Shown here one piece after another: positions 1 to 8,113 of a DNA stretch of 64,000 nt. The stretch spans positions 24,048 through 88,047 of the forward strand of contig JBMNIG010000006.1 of NCBI GenBank assembly GCA_050950785.1. Reading direction: 5' to 3'. Origin of the DNA: JAAYOS01 sp050950785. GTDB lineage: Bacteria; Bacillota; Clostridia; Oscillospirales; JAAYOS01. Position 1 is the first letter of the stretch. Each line of letters starts with the position of its first letter. The notes beneath the pieces were generated by a model, which ran no database searches, was not told the origin of the DNA, and saw nothing but the letters and a program-made list of their open reading frames with translations. Position numbers and translations under genes: made by a program.

Positions 1-879
1 AGAGGTATAATCCGGATCTATTAGGCCTTCGCTGTACCATTTGTTCATCATGGTGAGATAGTCGAGCAGTTCAGGCTCGTAAGGGCCATATTTTATGACT
101 CCGTCTTTGGCAAAGAATCCATTTATCAAATTGTATCCGACAAGGAGCGCATCATCGAGACCATCGACCGATGACAGTGCATAGCCGAGTGAGCCCTTCT
201 CATCACGAGCCATTGTGAGCATTTTGTACCAGTCGTCATATGTTACCGGAGAACCGAGTCCAAATTCTTTAAGCCAATCTTCGCGAACCTGCGGACCCCA
301 CCATGTTGGCTCAATTTCTTTACTGATGTTGTAGAATCCGGGCATACGGCCCATGTCAGTTATGTTGCGTTTCCAAGTATCATCGGTAATCTTTGCTATT
401 GCCAGGAAGTTCTTGCCGTAATCTTCAAGGAATGGCATGATATCGATTATGATCTCGTCATTTATATACTTGTCAAGACCTCCAATGTAATAGCCACTCA
501 TAAAAGCATCGGGCAAATCACCGGATGTTACGATAAGGTTGAACTGTTCGTTTTCGGTTCCTTGTGCAGGCTGATCCCAATCAATGTGCACATTCAAGCG
601 TTTCTCTGCTTCCTGATATGCAAAACTATCATTAGGAGAAGTCATGTTGGCGGTTGTACTCATGGGACCATTCCAAATTCTGAAGGTTTCGGGTTCATCA
701 AGGGGGAATGTGATTGAAGAATCTTCATCATCAGTAGGTTCGGATGTTGATGGCGATGCGGTGTCGGCGGGTGCCGTAGGAGTAGCAGATGGTTCGGCAT
801 CGTCTGAAGAACAACCGGCAAAAATGCCGATTACAAGAAGAAGAGCGCAAAGTAATGCTGCTAGCTTTTTTGTAGACAT
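1..879 (-). CDS. Extracellular solute-binding lipoprotein, 3' end cut by window edge
   Basis: The reading frame is open from the ATG at 877-879 down to base 1, so the C-terminus lies outside the window. The N-terminus is a lipoprotein signal peptide: Lys4-Lys5, a hydrophobic core and a lipobox ending GIFAGC with Cys23. A Ser/Thr/Pro/Asp-rich linker follows. The mature part shares motifs with the binding protein at 47.2-48.9 kb (TSPN near the start, VTSGDLPD against VTSGDYTD, MMNKWYSEGLIDPD against MMNKWYKEGLIDQE). It is therefore a membrane-anchored sugar-binding component of an ABC importer of the LplA/YtcQ kind. The start is supported by AGGAGGT eight bases upstream. It diverges from a glycoside hydrolase gene, which suggests oligosaccharide uptake. 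The substrate cannot be read from the sequence. Confidence 0.88.
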   Translation of the reverse strand, partial: MSTKKLAALLCALLLVIGIFAGCSSDDAEPSATPTAPADTASPSTSEPTDDEDSSITFPLDEPETFRIWNGPMSTTANMTSPNDSFAYQEAEKRLNVHIDWDQPAQGTENEQFNLIVTSGDLPDAFMSGYYIGGLDKYINDEIIIDIMPFLEDYGKNFLAIAKITDDTWKRNITDMGRMPGFYNISKEIEPTWWGPQVREDWLKEFGLGSPVTYDDWYKMLTMARDEKGSLGYALSSVDGLDDALLVGYNLINGFFAKDGVIKYGPYEPELLDYLTMMNKWYSEGLIDPDYTS

Positions 880-979
880 TTTCTTACCTCCTGATATGTA
901 TTATTGATTAGCGACCATACGTTATTTTTCTATAACTTATGCAACTCGACCAACTATTGGGACCTTCCATCTTAAAAAC

Positions 980-1009
980 AGTATAATAACAATGTTTGGT
1001 TAATGTCAA
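980..1009 (-). promoter_or_regulatory. Sigma-A-type promoter for the binding-protein gene
   Basis: Read on the minus strand: TTGACA (1004-1009), an 18-base spacer, then TATACT (980-985). It lies about 100 bases before the lipoprotein start. Confidence 0.6.
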
Positions 1010-1074
1010 GGGATTTTGCTCACTTAATTTACTTAACATATGTATTGTTTCACTAAATCGTCTCATTCGCTGTG

Positions 1075-1103
1075 TTGACTATTTATTGATAATGCTCTAT
1101 AAT
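1075..1103 (+). promoter_or_regulatory. Sigma-A-type promoter for the glycoside hydrolase gene
   Basis: TTGACT (1075-1080), a 17-base spacer, TATAAT (1098-1103). The expected transcript start near 1110 excludes an in-frame upstream start at 1105 and supports translation from 1147. Confidence 0.65.
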
Positions 1104-1146
1104 CTTGCTTAAACAACAGCCTAACATGTTAAGTGGAGGTGGCCTA

Positions 1147-2766
1147 ATGGGCATGAATAAAATCATAGTCGAAAAATGGCGTCCTGCAATTCTGTCTTAT
1201 GAAAGCAATCACTCATACCAAAACCCTTTCCTCGATGTCAGTATCTCGGCAGAGTTTGTCGGTCCATCCGGCAAAAGAATATACCGTGAGGCATACTGGG
1301 ATGGAGAAAACAATTACAAGATTTCCTTTGCCCCTACCGAAGTCGGTGAGTGGAAATGGGAACTCTCAGCTCCTGACAAAACCGGCCTCAAGGGTACTAA
1401 GGGTAGCCTGGTGTGTGTCGAGTACACCGGCAATCTTGATATTTACAAACATGGCTTCCTTAAAGTGCATCCTTGCGGCAGATATCTAACCTATGATGAC
1501 GGCACTCCGTTTTTTTGGCTTGGTGACACCCATTGGGGTTTTGCATTCAACGAAAAATGGGACGAGTCCAACCATCCAAATATGGACAGCATGTTCCGCG
1601 GCATGGCTGACAAACGGGCTGAACAGGGTTTTAATGTATACCAAACAAATCTCCGCAGCGAAGGGGGTTTTCATGGCGAAAAGTCTCGGTATTGGGCCGG
1701 TGAGGAGCCGGGCTTACTGCCAAATGTAGAGTTTTATCAAAATGAACTCGACCGTAGAATGAAGTATCTTGCCGACCAGGGCTTTGTTAATGCACTTGGC
1801 TTTGCGTGGAGCGGATCTGTTATCGGTAAACTGCAGCTCCAGAAGAATCTGGCAAGATATATTGTAGCCCGCTACGGCGCATATCCAATGGTATGGGCCC
1901 TTGCCGGAGAGGTTGCGGGATATTTTGGTGGCGAAAACCGCCAGCAATGTATCGATGGTTGGCGCGAGGTGGCAAAGTACGTCGAGAGCATTGACGGATA
2001 TGGCACCCTGCAAACTGCTCACTACACAAATGAGCGGCCATTTGCCAATTATTATCAGGACGAGGATTGGTTCGATTTTACACTGAACCAGGCAGGACAT
2101 GGTGATTTCCCAATTAGCGCAAAGCATTACCGAGAACATCGAAAGCTCTATCCATCAAAACCCTTTATCGAAAGTGAGGCGCTATACGAGTTTGTCTCCA
2201 CACTTGAGGAGCTCGGTAGTCGCATTTGCACCGCCGATATGTTGCGCCGGGTCGCTTACATGTCAATACAACTTGGTGGGTGCGGATACACATATGGAGC
2301 CCAAGGCATATGGGATCACGTATGGGAGAAGCCCGAGAAACCAAATCCCTTCAATATTTTTAACAAGCATGGCATCACGTGGTATGAGGCGATTGAAGGC
2401 GAAGGCGCTGTGCAGATGGGATATATGCGGAAATTTTATGAAAATGAATGCTTCTGGGAGCTTAGACCAATTGAGAACATAAAAACAGATATTGCATTTT
2501 CAGACGAAAATCTTTTCGGAATGTTTGCTCCGATGGTCACAGGCAATGATGATATGTCACGCATAATCATATACTACGGCGCAGCGACAAGAGGCAGATG
2601 CACACTTACTGGTTTAAAAAACACAGAGTACACCGCAAAATGGTTTGATCCTAGATCGGGTAAATACATCGAAGTTGATCAAATGATTACTCCGGAAGAC
2701 GGGTCATGGAAAGCATTTGAAAGGCCTACTTCTGACGACTGGCTTCTTGTCCTAAAGGTTAATTGA
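1147..2766 (+). CDS. Apiosidase-like glycoside hydrolase (DUF5060 + DUF4038)
   Basis: A 539-residue, apparently cytoplasmic protein with no signal peptide. Residues 1-95 look like the Ig-like DUF5060 domain (AYWDGENNYKISFAP, GEWKWEL). Residues about 100-420 look like the DUF4038/apiosidase-like TIM barrel: FFWLGDTHWG, FNVYQTNLRSEGG, YPMVWALAGEV, PFIESEALYE and YTYGAQGIWDH. The tail from about 445 resembles the small beta domain often found after it. Such enzymes act on plant-polysaccharide side chains (GH140-related), but the exact glycosidic bond is not predictable. The start at 1147 has GGAGG seven bases upstream and lies downstream of the promoter at 1075-1103. The gene is divergent from a sugar-binding lipoprotein, consistent with intracellular cleavage of imported oligosaccharides. 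Confidence 0.82.
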   Translation: MGMNKIIVEKWRPAILSYESNHSYQNPFLDVSISAEFVGPSGKRIYREAYWDGENNYKISFAPTEVGEWKWELSAPDKTGLKGTKGSLVCVEYTGNLDIYKHGFLKVHPCGRYLTYDDGTPFFWLGDTHWGFAFNEKWDESNHPNMDSMFRGMADKRAEQGFNVYQTNLRSEGGFHGEKSRYWAGEEPGLLPNVEFYQNELDRRMKYLADQGFVNALGFAWSGSVIGKLQLQKNLARYIVARYGAYPMVWALAGEVAGYFGGENRQQCIDGWREVAKYVESIDGYGTLQTAHYTNERPFANYYQDEDWFDFTLNQAGHGDFPISAKHYREHRKLYPSKPFIESEALYEFVSTLEELGSRICTADMLRRVAYMSIQLGGCGYTYGAQGIWDHVWEKPEKPNPFNIFNKHGITWYEAIEGEGAVQMGYMRKFYENECFWELRPIENIKTDIAFSDENLFGMFAPMVTGNDDMSRIIIYYGAATRGRCTLTGLKNTEYTAKWFDPRSGKYIEVDQMITPEDGSWKAFERPTSDDWLLVLKVN

Positions 2767-2925
2767 TATGGACTAAATGTTGCAGTCTAAAATGCGACAC
2801 GTCCATATGATAAACAGGTAGCTCGAGCGGTGCAAGCCGTCGATTGAAAGTTGCGTTTTGGCACTCTTCATGACTAAAGTCATGGGCGTTCGGCTAAAGT
2901 TCATTGTAAACATGTACGATAGAAA

Positions 2926-2975
2926 CGCCCAACCACTGTTGCACCAAGTGCACAATGGTTGGGCGCTTTTATTTT
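2926..2975. terminator. Bidirectional terminator between the glycoside hydrolase and hppA
   Basis: Stem CGCCCAACCA (2926-2935) pairs with TGGTTGGGCG (2956-2965), followed on the plus strand by CTTTTATTTT. It sits between two converging genes. Nearby, 2869-2884 holds a 7-bp dyad, CATGACT-AA-AGTCATG, of unknown role. Confidence 0.75.
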
Positions 2976-3013
2976 GTATCTGTCATCCATCAGATACGCA
3001 AAGCGTATCTGTT

Positions 3014-5203
3014 TTATTTGCTTAAAAGGCGAGCCAAAAGATCAACAAGATTATACTTGGAAAAAATACTTATGGTAACCAAAGAGACAACTGACATGAT
3101 CTTAATGAAAATATCAAGAGAAGGACCAACAGTGTCTTTAAGGGGATCACCTACTGTATCTCCAACCACTGCAGCGTCATGAGCGGCAGTTCCCTTCTTA
3201 TGACCTTCAATAGCTCCGGTTTCAATATACTTCTTGGCATTATCCCAGGCACCACCGGCATTACCTGTGAATATTGCAAGCATTACTGCCGAGAGAGTAG
3301 AACCAATCAAAAGTCCACCAACGAATTCGGGACCAAACAGGAATCCACATGCTACCGGCACAACTATAGCAAGCATTGAAGGAACCTTCATTTCTCTAAT
3401 GGCACCTTGTGAGCTGATCTCAATACATGTCTTATAGTCAGGGGATGCAGTGCCCTCAAGGATACCGGGAATCGTTTTGAACTGACGGCGTACTTCATCA
3501 ACCATTCGCCTTGCAGCTTTTGCAACGGCATCAATGAGCATACCGCTGAACATAAACGGTAGCGCTGCACCACAGAGTGCACCAACAAGAATAAGAGGAT
3601 CAATGAGGTTAAGAATAAGATCGGTCGATGGATCATTGTAAGAATAGAGATAGCTGACCATAAGGGACAGTGCCGCTAGCGCAGCGGATCCGATTGCAAA
3701 GCCTTTTCCGATTGCGGCAGTCGTATTTCCTACTGAGTCAAGCTTATCGGTAATTTCCCGAACCTTTGGCTCAAGTTTGCTCATTTCAGCTATACCGCCC
3801 GCGTTATCTGAAATAGGACCATAAGTATCAACAGTAACAATTGCACTGACGAAACTTAACATTCCAACCGCAGCCATAGAGACACCGTACATACCAGATA
3901 TGTAGTATGATATCGCTATCGCCGCTCCGAGAATGGTAAGCGGAGCCATACAGCTTTTCATTCCTACTGCGAGACCCTGCGTAATAGTAAGAGCCGATCC
4001 TTCTGCGGATGCGGAAGCTATTTGGCGAGTTGGTTTATAGTCGTAAGAGGTGTAGTATTCGGCTATTATTCCGATAACGATTCCGGCAATAACACCGACA
4101 GCAGCTGCGATCCACGGAGATGCAAAGCCTGCTGCAAACCCAACACCTGAGAGATCTTCTCCCTTAAACAATACTATTGTAATGAAAAATCCAAATACAA
4201 TTGTGAGACCGGCAGACATCCATGTGGCACCGTTGAGTTCGCGGTGTGGATTATCGGACAGCTTTTTGATCAGCAGATACGCAATTCCTATAACACAAGC
4301 AATAAGTCCGCCCGCTGCGAACAACAAAGGAAACAGGAGGAGCTTGCTCAAAAGACTAGTTGTTATTGTGCCACCGGTCATAACGCCTCCGGTGTACTCA
4401 CTTGTGAGGAAAAGGTGGAAACCAAGAATTATCGCAGCAGTGATTGCACCGACATAGCTTTCAAGCAAGTCGCTTCCGAGACCGGCAACGTCCCCAACGT
4501 TATCACCAACATTGTCTGCAATCGTGGCTGGGTTTCTCGGGTCATCCTCAGGGATATGTGCCTCAGTTTTACCTACCAGATCTGCTCCCATATCAGCCGC
4601 CTTAGTGTAGATTCCTCCACCAACACGGTTAAACATGGCAATCAGCGAACATCCGAGGGCATAACCGGAAAGGACCATTGTAAATGGAACAAATTCAACT
4701 CCGAGCCAGTTAGAAATTAAAACGACATTTTCAATTTCCAACATTTTGAGCCCAAGGCCAAATATTACATATACTAAAAATAGTCCCAGAAGGGCAAACC
4801 CTCCAACACATAGGCCCATAACGCTCCCGCCTCTGAAAGCCACTTTGAGGGTACTTCCCAGTTTCTTTGTAACGCGGGCTTCATTTGCGACCCTAACGTT
4901 TGCGTATGTAGCAATCCTCATTCCCACAAAACCTGCAGCAGCACTCATAATTGCGCCTATAGCAAAAGCCGCTGCGGTGTAAACGTCAACGAGGATAGAC
5001 AACGCTGCAATAATGAAAATTGATACTATTAGAATTATTTTGTACTCGTAGCCTATAAAGGCGTTTGCGCCAATTCGAATAGCTGACGCAATTTCGGACA
5101 TCTTTTCAGTGCCTTCATCCATCTTTTTTACTTTAATAAAGTTCATGGCTGAAAAACCAAGTGCAAGTAAAGATGAGATGATAACAAGGGCTAGGATGCT
5201 CAT
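3014..5203 (-). CDS. hppA: K+-dependent membrane-bound ion-pumping pyrophosphatase
   Basis: A 729-residue polytopic membrane protein. It hydrolyses pyrophosphate and pumps H+ or Na+ across the membrane. The substrate-binding core is clear: GADLVGKTE, DDPRNPATIADNVGDN and GDVAG around residues 200-240, and the second acidic cluster DTVGDPLKDTVGPS near the C-terminus. The motif GNTTAAIGKG carries Ala where K+-independent enzymes have Lys, which assigns it to the K+-dependent subfamily. Na+ and H+ pumps cannot be separated with confidence here. The start has AAGGAG about ten bases upstream. It is monocistronic, with a promoter at 5261-5289 and a shared terminator downstream. Such pumps recover energy from pyrophosphate in anaerobes. 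Confidence 0.97.
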   Translation of the reverse strand: MSILALVIISSLLALGFSAMNFIKVKKMDEGTEKMSEIASAIRIGANAFIGYEYKIILIVSIFIIAALSILVDVYTAAAFAIGAIMSAAAGFVGMRIATYANVRVANEARVTKKLGSTLKVAFRGGSVMGLCVGGFALLGLFLVYVIFGLGLKMLEIENVVLISNWLGVEFVPFTMVLSGYALGCSLIAMFNRVGGGIYTKAADMGADLVGKTEAHIPEDDPRNPATIADNVGDNVGDVAGLGSDLLESYVGAITAAIILGFHLFLTSEYTGGVMTGGTITTSLLSKLLLFPLLFAAGGLIACVIGIAYLLIKKLSDNPHRELNGATWMSAGLTIVFGFFITIVLFKGEDLSGVGFAAGFASPWIAAAVGVIAGIVIGIIAEYYTSYDYKPTRQIASASAEGSALTITQGLAVGMKSCMAPLTILGAAIAISYYISGMYGVSMAAVGMLSFVSAIVTVDTYGPISDNAGGIAEMSKLEPKVREITDKLDSVGNTTAAIGKGFAIGSAALAALSLMVSYLYSYNDPSTDLILNLIDPLILVGALCGAALPFMFSGMLIDAVAKAARRMVDEVRRQFKTIPGILEGTASPDYKTCIEISSQGAIREMKVPSMLAIVVPVACGFLFGPEFVGGLLIGSTLSAVMLAIFTGNAGGAWDNAKKYIETGAIEGHKKGTAAHDAAVVGDTVGDPLKDTVGPSLDIFIKIMSVVSLVTISIFSKYNLVDLLARLLSK

Positions 5204-5260
5204 TAATCAATCTCCTTCCACTGTCGACATGATACTATATTTTTTGACGACAATGGTCTT

Positions 5261-5289
5261 ATTATATTATAGAACATTCATTTTTTCAA
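5261..5289 (-). promoter_or_regulatory. hppA promoter
   Basis: On the minus strand: TTGAAA (5284-5289), a 17-base spacer and TATAAT (5261-5266), about 60 bases before the hppA start. Confidence 0.6.
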
Positions 5290-5409
5290 TTGTTGTTTCT
5301 TTACAGTCGATACCAGTATTTTATAGTGTTAATTTACAAAATATATTGCAAAAAATATTAAAGGTTAACTTTATCTCAGACGCCTTGATTCTAGGTATAT
5401 TACACAGAT

Positions 5410-5829
5410 TTAATCATTTCTAATGCGAGTTCTCTTCCTTGCCACGATATATAGTGCCGTGGTGGAAATAAAATAAACTGCTGAGAAGACTAACAAAATT
5501 CTACTCCGCAGTTTCTTTTCGTCCGACGTCCACTTTGTTCGATGATCTTCACCTAGTCCGCCCGATGATATACTTTCGTTATCAGTTTGCACATCTGTCT
5601 TCTTTTGCAGCACATGTATTACAGTAGGTGCAAACATTGTTTCAAGATCAGGGCTTACATTCTGTTTGTGCACATTATCTTCCCTCGTTAACTGTCTTGA
5701 GTATGTTGGATCCCAGACCGCGACTTTTTCATTAAAGTCAAAATTTCCATTGATACCGTATGCCTTTACTAATAGAGGCGCTATGATGAGCCATGCTAGT
5801 AGAATAATACCTACATGTTTCCTCTTCAA
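5410..5829 (-). CDS. Unknown bitopic membrane protein
   Basis: A protein of about 139 residues that I do not recognise. It has an N-terminal hydrophobic segment (residues 4-22, possibly a signal anchor), an extracytoplasmic-looking polar stretch of about 80 residues and a second transmembrane segment near residues 113-130, ending in basic residues. The start is probably the TTG at 5827-5829, because GAGGTG lies six bases upstream. The in-frame GTG at 5836-5838 is itself part of that ribosome binding site. It precedes hppA in the same direction but has a gap of over 200 bases and a separate hppA promoter between them. Confidence 0.6.
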   Translation of the reverse strand: MKRKHVGIILLAWLIIAPLLVKAYGINGNFDFNEKVAVWDPTYSRQLTREDNVHKQNVSPDLETMFAPTVIHVLQKKTDVQTDNESISSGGLGEDHRTKWTSDEKKLRSRILLVFSAVYFISTTALYIVARKRTRIRND

Positions 5830-5838
5830 AACGATCAC

Positions 5839-6162
5839 CTCATAAAGATTGTTATTCGATTCATATTGTTTATGTTTATATTATATAACATTAAAAATCA
5901 AGAATAAATTAAAATTTGTAATATTATACATATAAATAATTTATTTGGAGATCATCGGCACCGTACACTTGATGTAAAGTCACCCGACTTTAACCCCTAT
6001 TAACACTTCAACTCCGTTACACATAAGATAGCAGTGAACGGTTTTACCCATGTCACTACACTTCATCCCGCGGCAACGCAACAGCAACCTGCTCCGTGGG
6101 CATTGGACAATTTTTACGGGCAAGACCGCTTAAAATTATAAAGTTCTGAACGGAGGTCCTTC
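5839..6162. other. 324-base intergenic stretch with hairpins, no gene recognised
   Basis: The first 100 bases are AT-rich. From 5973 to 5990 there is a hairpin TAAAGTC-ACCC-GACTTTA. A further GC-richer stretch (6020-6120) contains short dyads but no open frame or recognised RNA family. It may hold a leader or small RNA for one of the divergent genes. Nothing firmer can be said. Confidence 0.3.
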
Positions 6163-6327
6163 ATGTCCCTAAAAAAAGCCTTACTCGGCCTAACAGGCGT
6201 CTCTGCGCTAACAACAGGTGCTTTCTTTGCTGGCAAGTACCTGGAAAGAAAAGAAACCCGAGAGATGCTCTTAAAGACGCTCCGCAAAGCAAAGAAATCC
6301 CGTCTATATAAACAATTTAAAAAGTAA
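6163..6327 (+). CDS. Small single-pass basic membrane protein (54 aa)
   Basis: ATG at 6163 with an excellent ribosome binding site (GGAGG at 6152-6156, six-base spacing) and a TAA at 6325. The 54-residue product starts MSLKKALLGLTGVSA, has a hydrophobic segment over residues 6-24, then a strongly basic tail ending in QFKK. The layout is that of a one-pass inner-membrane micro-protein with a positive cytoplasmic C-terminus. No family recognised. A hairpin AGACAGGG/CCCTGTCT follows at 6331-6357 but lacks a convincing T-run. Confidence 0.6.
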   Translation: MSLKKALLGLTGVSALTTGAFFAGKYLERKETREMLLKTLRKAKKSRLYKQFKK

Positions 6328-6531
6328 CAAAGACAGGGTGTTTTTATATCCCTGTCTGAAAAAACGTTTTGCCTGCAATCGGGAAGCGGACTACTCTTAG
6401 ACCTCGCACCCGGTGTAGGCTTTTTTGTATCTATTATTTTTCGATTGGTTACGACATGCAGGTCTCCTAGCATACAATGAAACAGGTAACAATCAACCGA
6501 ACAAAAGCGCTATGAGTTTGAGGTGAAAATA

Positions 6532-7005
6532 ATGGCTGAACTTCCCAACAAGTATAACACATATACCCTATCGTATCGCGATATACTGCCGGCTTACAAA
6601 AGCTTGTATATACAATTGCAGACTCCCAAGGGTTATGAAGTAAACCTTGTAAATCGTATTGTTATTGCCCAAGGTGAACAACTGGGCATACGTTTTCTCA
6701 AAGAGCCGCAATTCCAACCCGGAAACCGCCGGATAATTCCGGTTTGCCTTGATGACCGGTCCAATATACAGGCTGCAACTTGCTTCTTCTCCAATCCCAC
6801 CGAGGTAAGCGGTGGCACATTGATCGAAGAATCAATGGTTCCAAAATTTGCGTATCATCTAGGGGGTACTCCTGTCGAAGCACCGTTTTATCCCCGCACA
6901 CTACAAGAAAACTCAAATTACATGCTTGTAGTTCGAAATGAGGGTTTTGCCCCCACAGATGTGCTGGTTTGTCTGCTCTTTACTGAAACACCACAGGAAG
7001 ATTGA
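6532..7005 (+). CDS. Unknown conserved-looking protein (157 aa)
   Basis: A soluble 157-residue protein without signal peptide or membrane segment. It is rich in beta-forming residues, with Pro and Gly spaced through the chain and segments such as GYEVNLVNRIVIAQG and NYMLVVRNEGFAPTDV. The C-terminal half reads like a small beta-sandwich. The ATG at 6532 is preferred to the upstream in-frame GTG at 6523 because GAGGTG (6520-6525) is the ribosome binding site. It ends five bases before the converging rsmI stop. No function is assigned. Confidence 0.6.
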   Translation: MAELPNKYNTYTLSYRDILPAYKSLYIQLQTPKGYEVNLVNRIVIAQGEQLGIRFLKEPQFQPGNRRIIPVCLDDRSNIQAATCFFSNPTEVSGGTLIEESMVPKFAYHLGGTPVEAPFYPRTLQENSNYMLVVRNEGFAPTDVLVCLLFTETPQED

Positions 7006-7009
7006 ACTT

Positions 7010-7852
7010 TCACTCATCCTTCTCGGCACGATTTGAGAGAATCTCACGGTAAATCAAGTTCTTTGAAACTCCGTATTCCTGCGATGCTTGCCTTGCAGCC
7101 TCAGAGGCACCCGCTCCCTCTGCAACAAGTGCCAGCGCCCGATCTATCGCCTCTTCGTCTTTTGATTCCCCTTCACCCGATGCTCCTTCTATCACTAGCA
7201 CAAATTCCCCTCTAGGGTCGTTTTCCATGTAATAAAGTTCTGCTCCGGCAAGTGTAGTTCTAATGCATTCCTCGTGAAGTTTGGTAAGCTCCCTGCAAAT
7301 TGCTATTTTTCTGTCACCGCCCAATGTTTCCACAAAGTCTCTTAATGTCCTTCTAAGCTTGTGTGGAGCCTCATAAAAAACCATTGCCCGCTTTTCGTCC
7401 CGGATGGCATCTAGATGTTCACGCCGGGACTTTTTGCTTGTTGAAAGAAATCCCTCAAAGCAAAACCGTGAAGCCTGCAAACCTGAAATTGCTACTGCAG
7501 ACACCACCGCACTTGCACCGGGCACTACAAGTACCTCTATACCCTCTTCTGCGCACAACTTTACCAACTCACTTCCCGGGTCACTAATAGCAGGCATTCC
7601 TGCATCTGTTACTAGTGCGCAGTTCTCCCCTGCTATAATTCGTGCAACGATTTTCTCGCCACTTTCAATACGATTGTGCTCATAGTAACTGACAACAGGC
7701 CTTGAAATATTAAAATGTGTCATAAGTTTGCGGGTAACGCGTGTGTCTTCAGCAGCAATAAAATCCACAGATTTTAAAGTTTCGACAGCACGAAAGGTCA
7801 TATCTCCAAGATTTCCTATTGGTGTACCCACAATATAAAGCTTACCGGTCAT
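7010..7852 (-). CDS. rsmI: 16S rRNA (cytidine1402-2'-O)-methyltransferase
   Basis: A 280-residue SAM-dependent methyltransferase of the tetrapyrrole-methylase fold. It adds the 2'-O-methyl group to C1402 in the decoding centre of 16S rRNA. Diagnostic motifs are the N-terminal GTPIGNLGDMT, AAEDTRVTRKL, SYYEHN, ALVTDAGMPAISDPG, VVPGASA and FYEAPHKL. The length is normal and the protein complete. The last 60 residues are a predicted helical tail ending in a small helix-turn-helix-like segment (ASQEYGVSKNLIYREIL), usual for this family. AAAGGA precedes the ATG. Confidence 0.95.
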   Translation of the reverse strand: MTGKLYIVGTPIGNLGDMTFRAVETLKSVDFIAAEDTRVTRKLMTHFNISRPVVSYYEHNRIESGEKIVARIIAGENCALVTDAGMPAISDPGSELVKLCAEEGIEVLVVPGASAVVSAVAISGLQASRFCFEGFLSTSKKSRREHLDAIRDEKRAMVFYEAPHKLRRTLRDFVETLGGDRKIAICRELTKLHEECIRTTLAGAELYYMENDPRGEFVLVIEGASGEGESKDEEAIDRALALVAEGAGASEAARQASQEYGVSKNLIYREILSNRAEKDE

Positions 7853-7921
7853 TTCTAAAATCCTTTTCTCATACGATTTCTAATACCACATTATTTAACA
7901 ATGCTAAGCAAGAAATTTACT

Positions 7922-7965
7922 GCCCCTCAGGATCTCTATGGTGGCCCCTCAGGATCTCTATGGTG
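7922..7965. repeat. Perfect 22-bp tandem duplication
   Basis: Two identical head-to-tail 22-base units, 7922-7943 and 7944-7965, beginning GCCCCTCAGG. They lie in the 261-base gap between rsmI and the TrmN6-like gene. The rest of that gap shows no gene. Confidence 0.95.
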
Positions 7966-8113
7966 GAATAAATTGCTGAAACCATCTCCCTCACTCCTGG
8001 CAAAAACCTCAGCGTTGTAGGCTCAAAAAGATAAATACCCGGAAAGGGATAGAATAGTTATCCCAAAAAAAACAGCGTTTATTGCAATTATAGTGTATTT
8101 CCGGCATTCCGAT

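Noticed and set aside
6331..6357. Terminator after the 54-residue membrane protein
   Set aside because: The stem AGACAGGG/CCCTGTCT is good, but it is followed by GAAAAAAC rather than a T-run on the plus strand.
7922..7965. CRISPR-like array
   Set aside because: Only two units, joined without a spacer; none of the other repeats shows repeat-spacer structure, and no cas gene is present.
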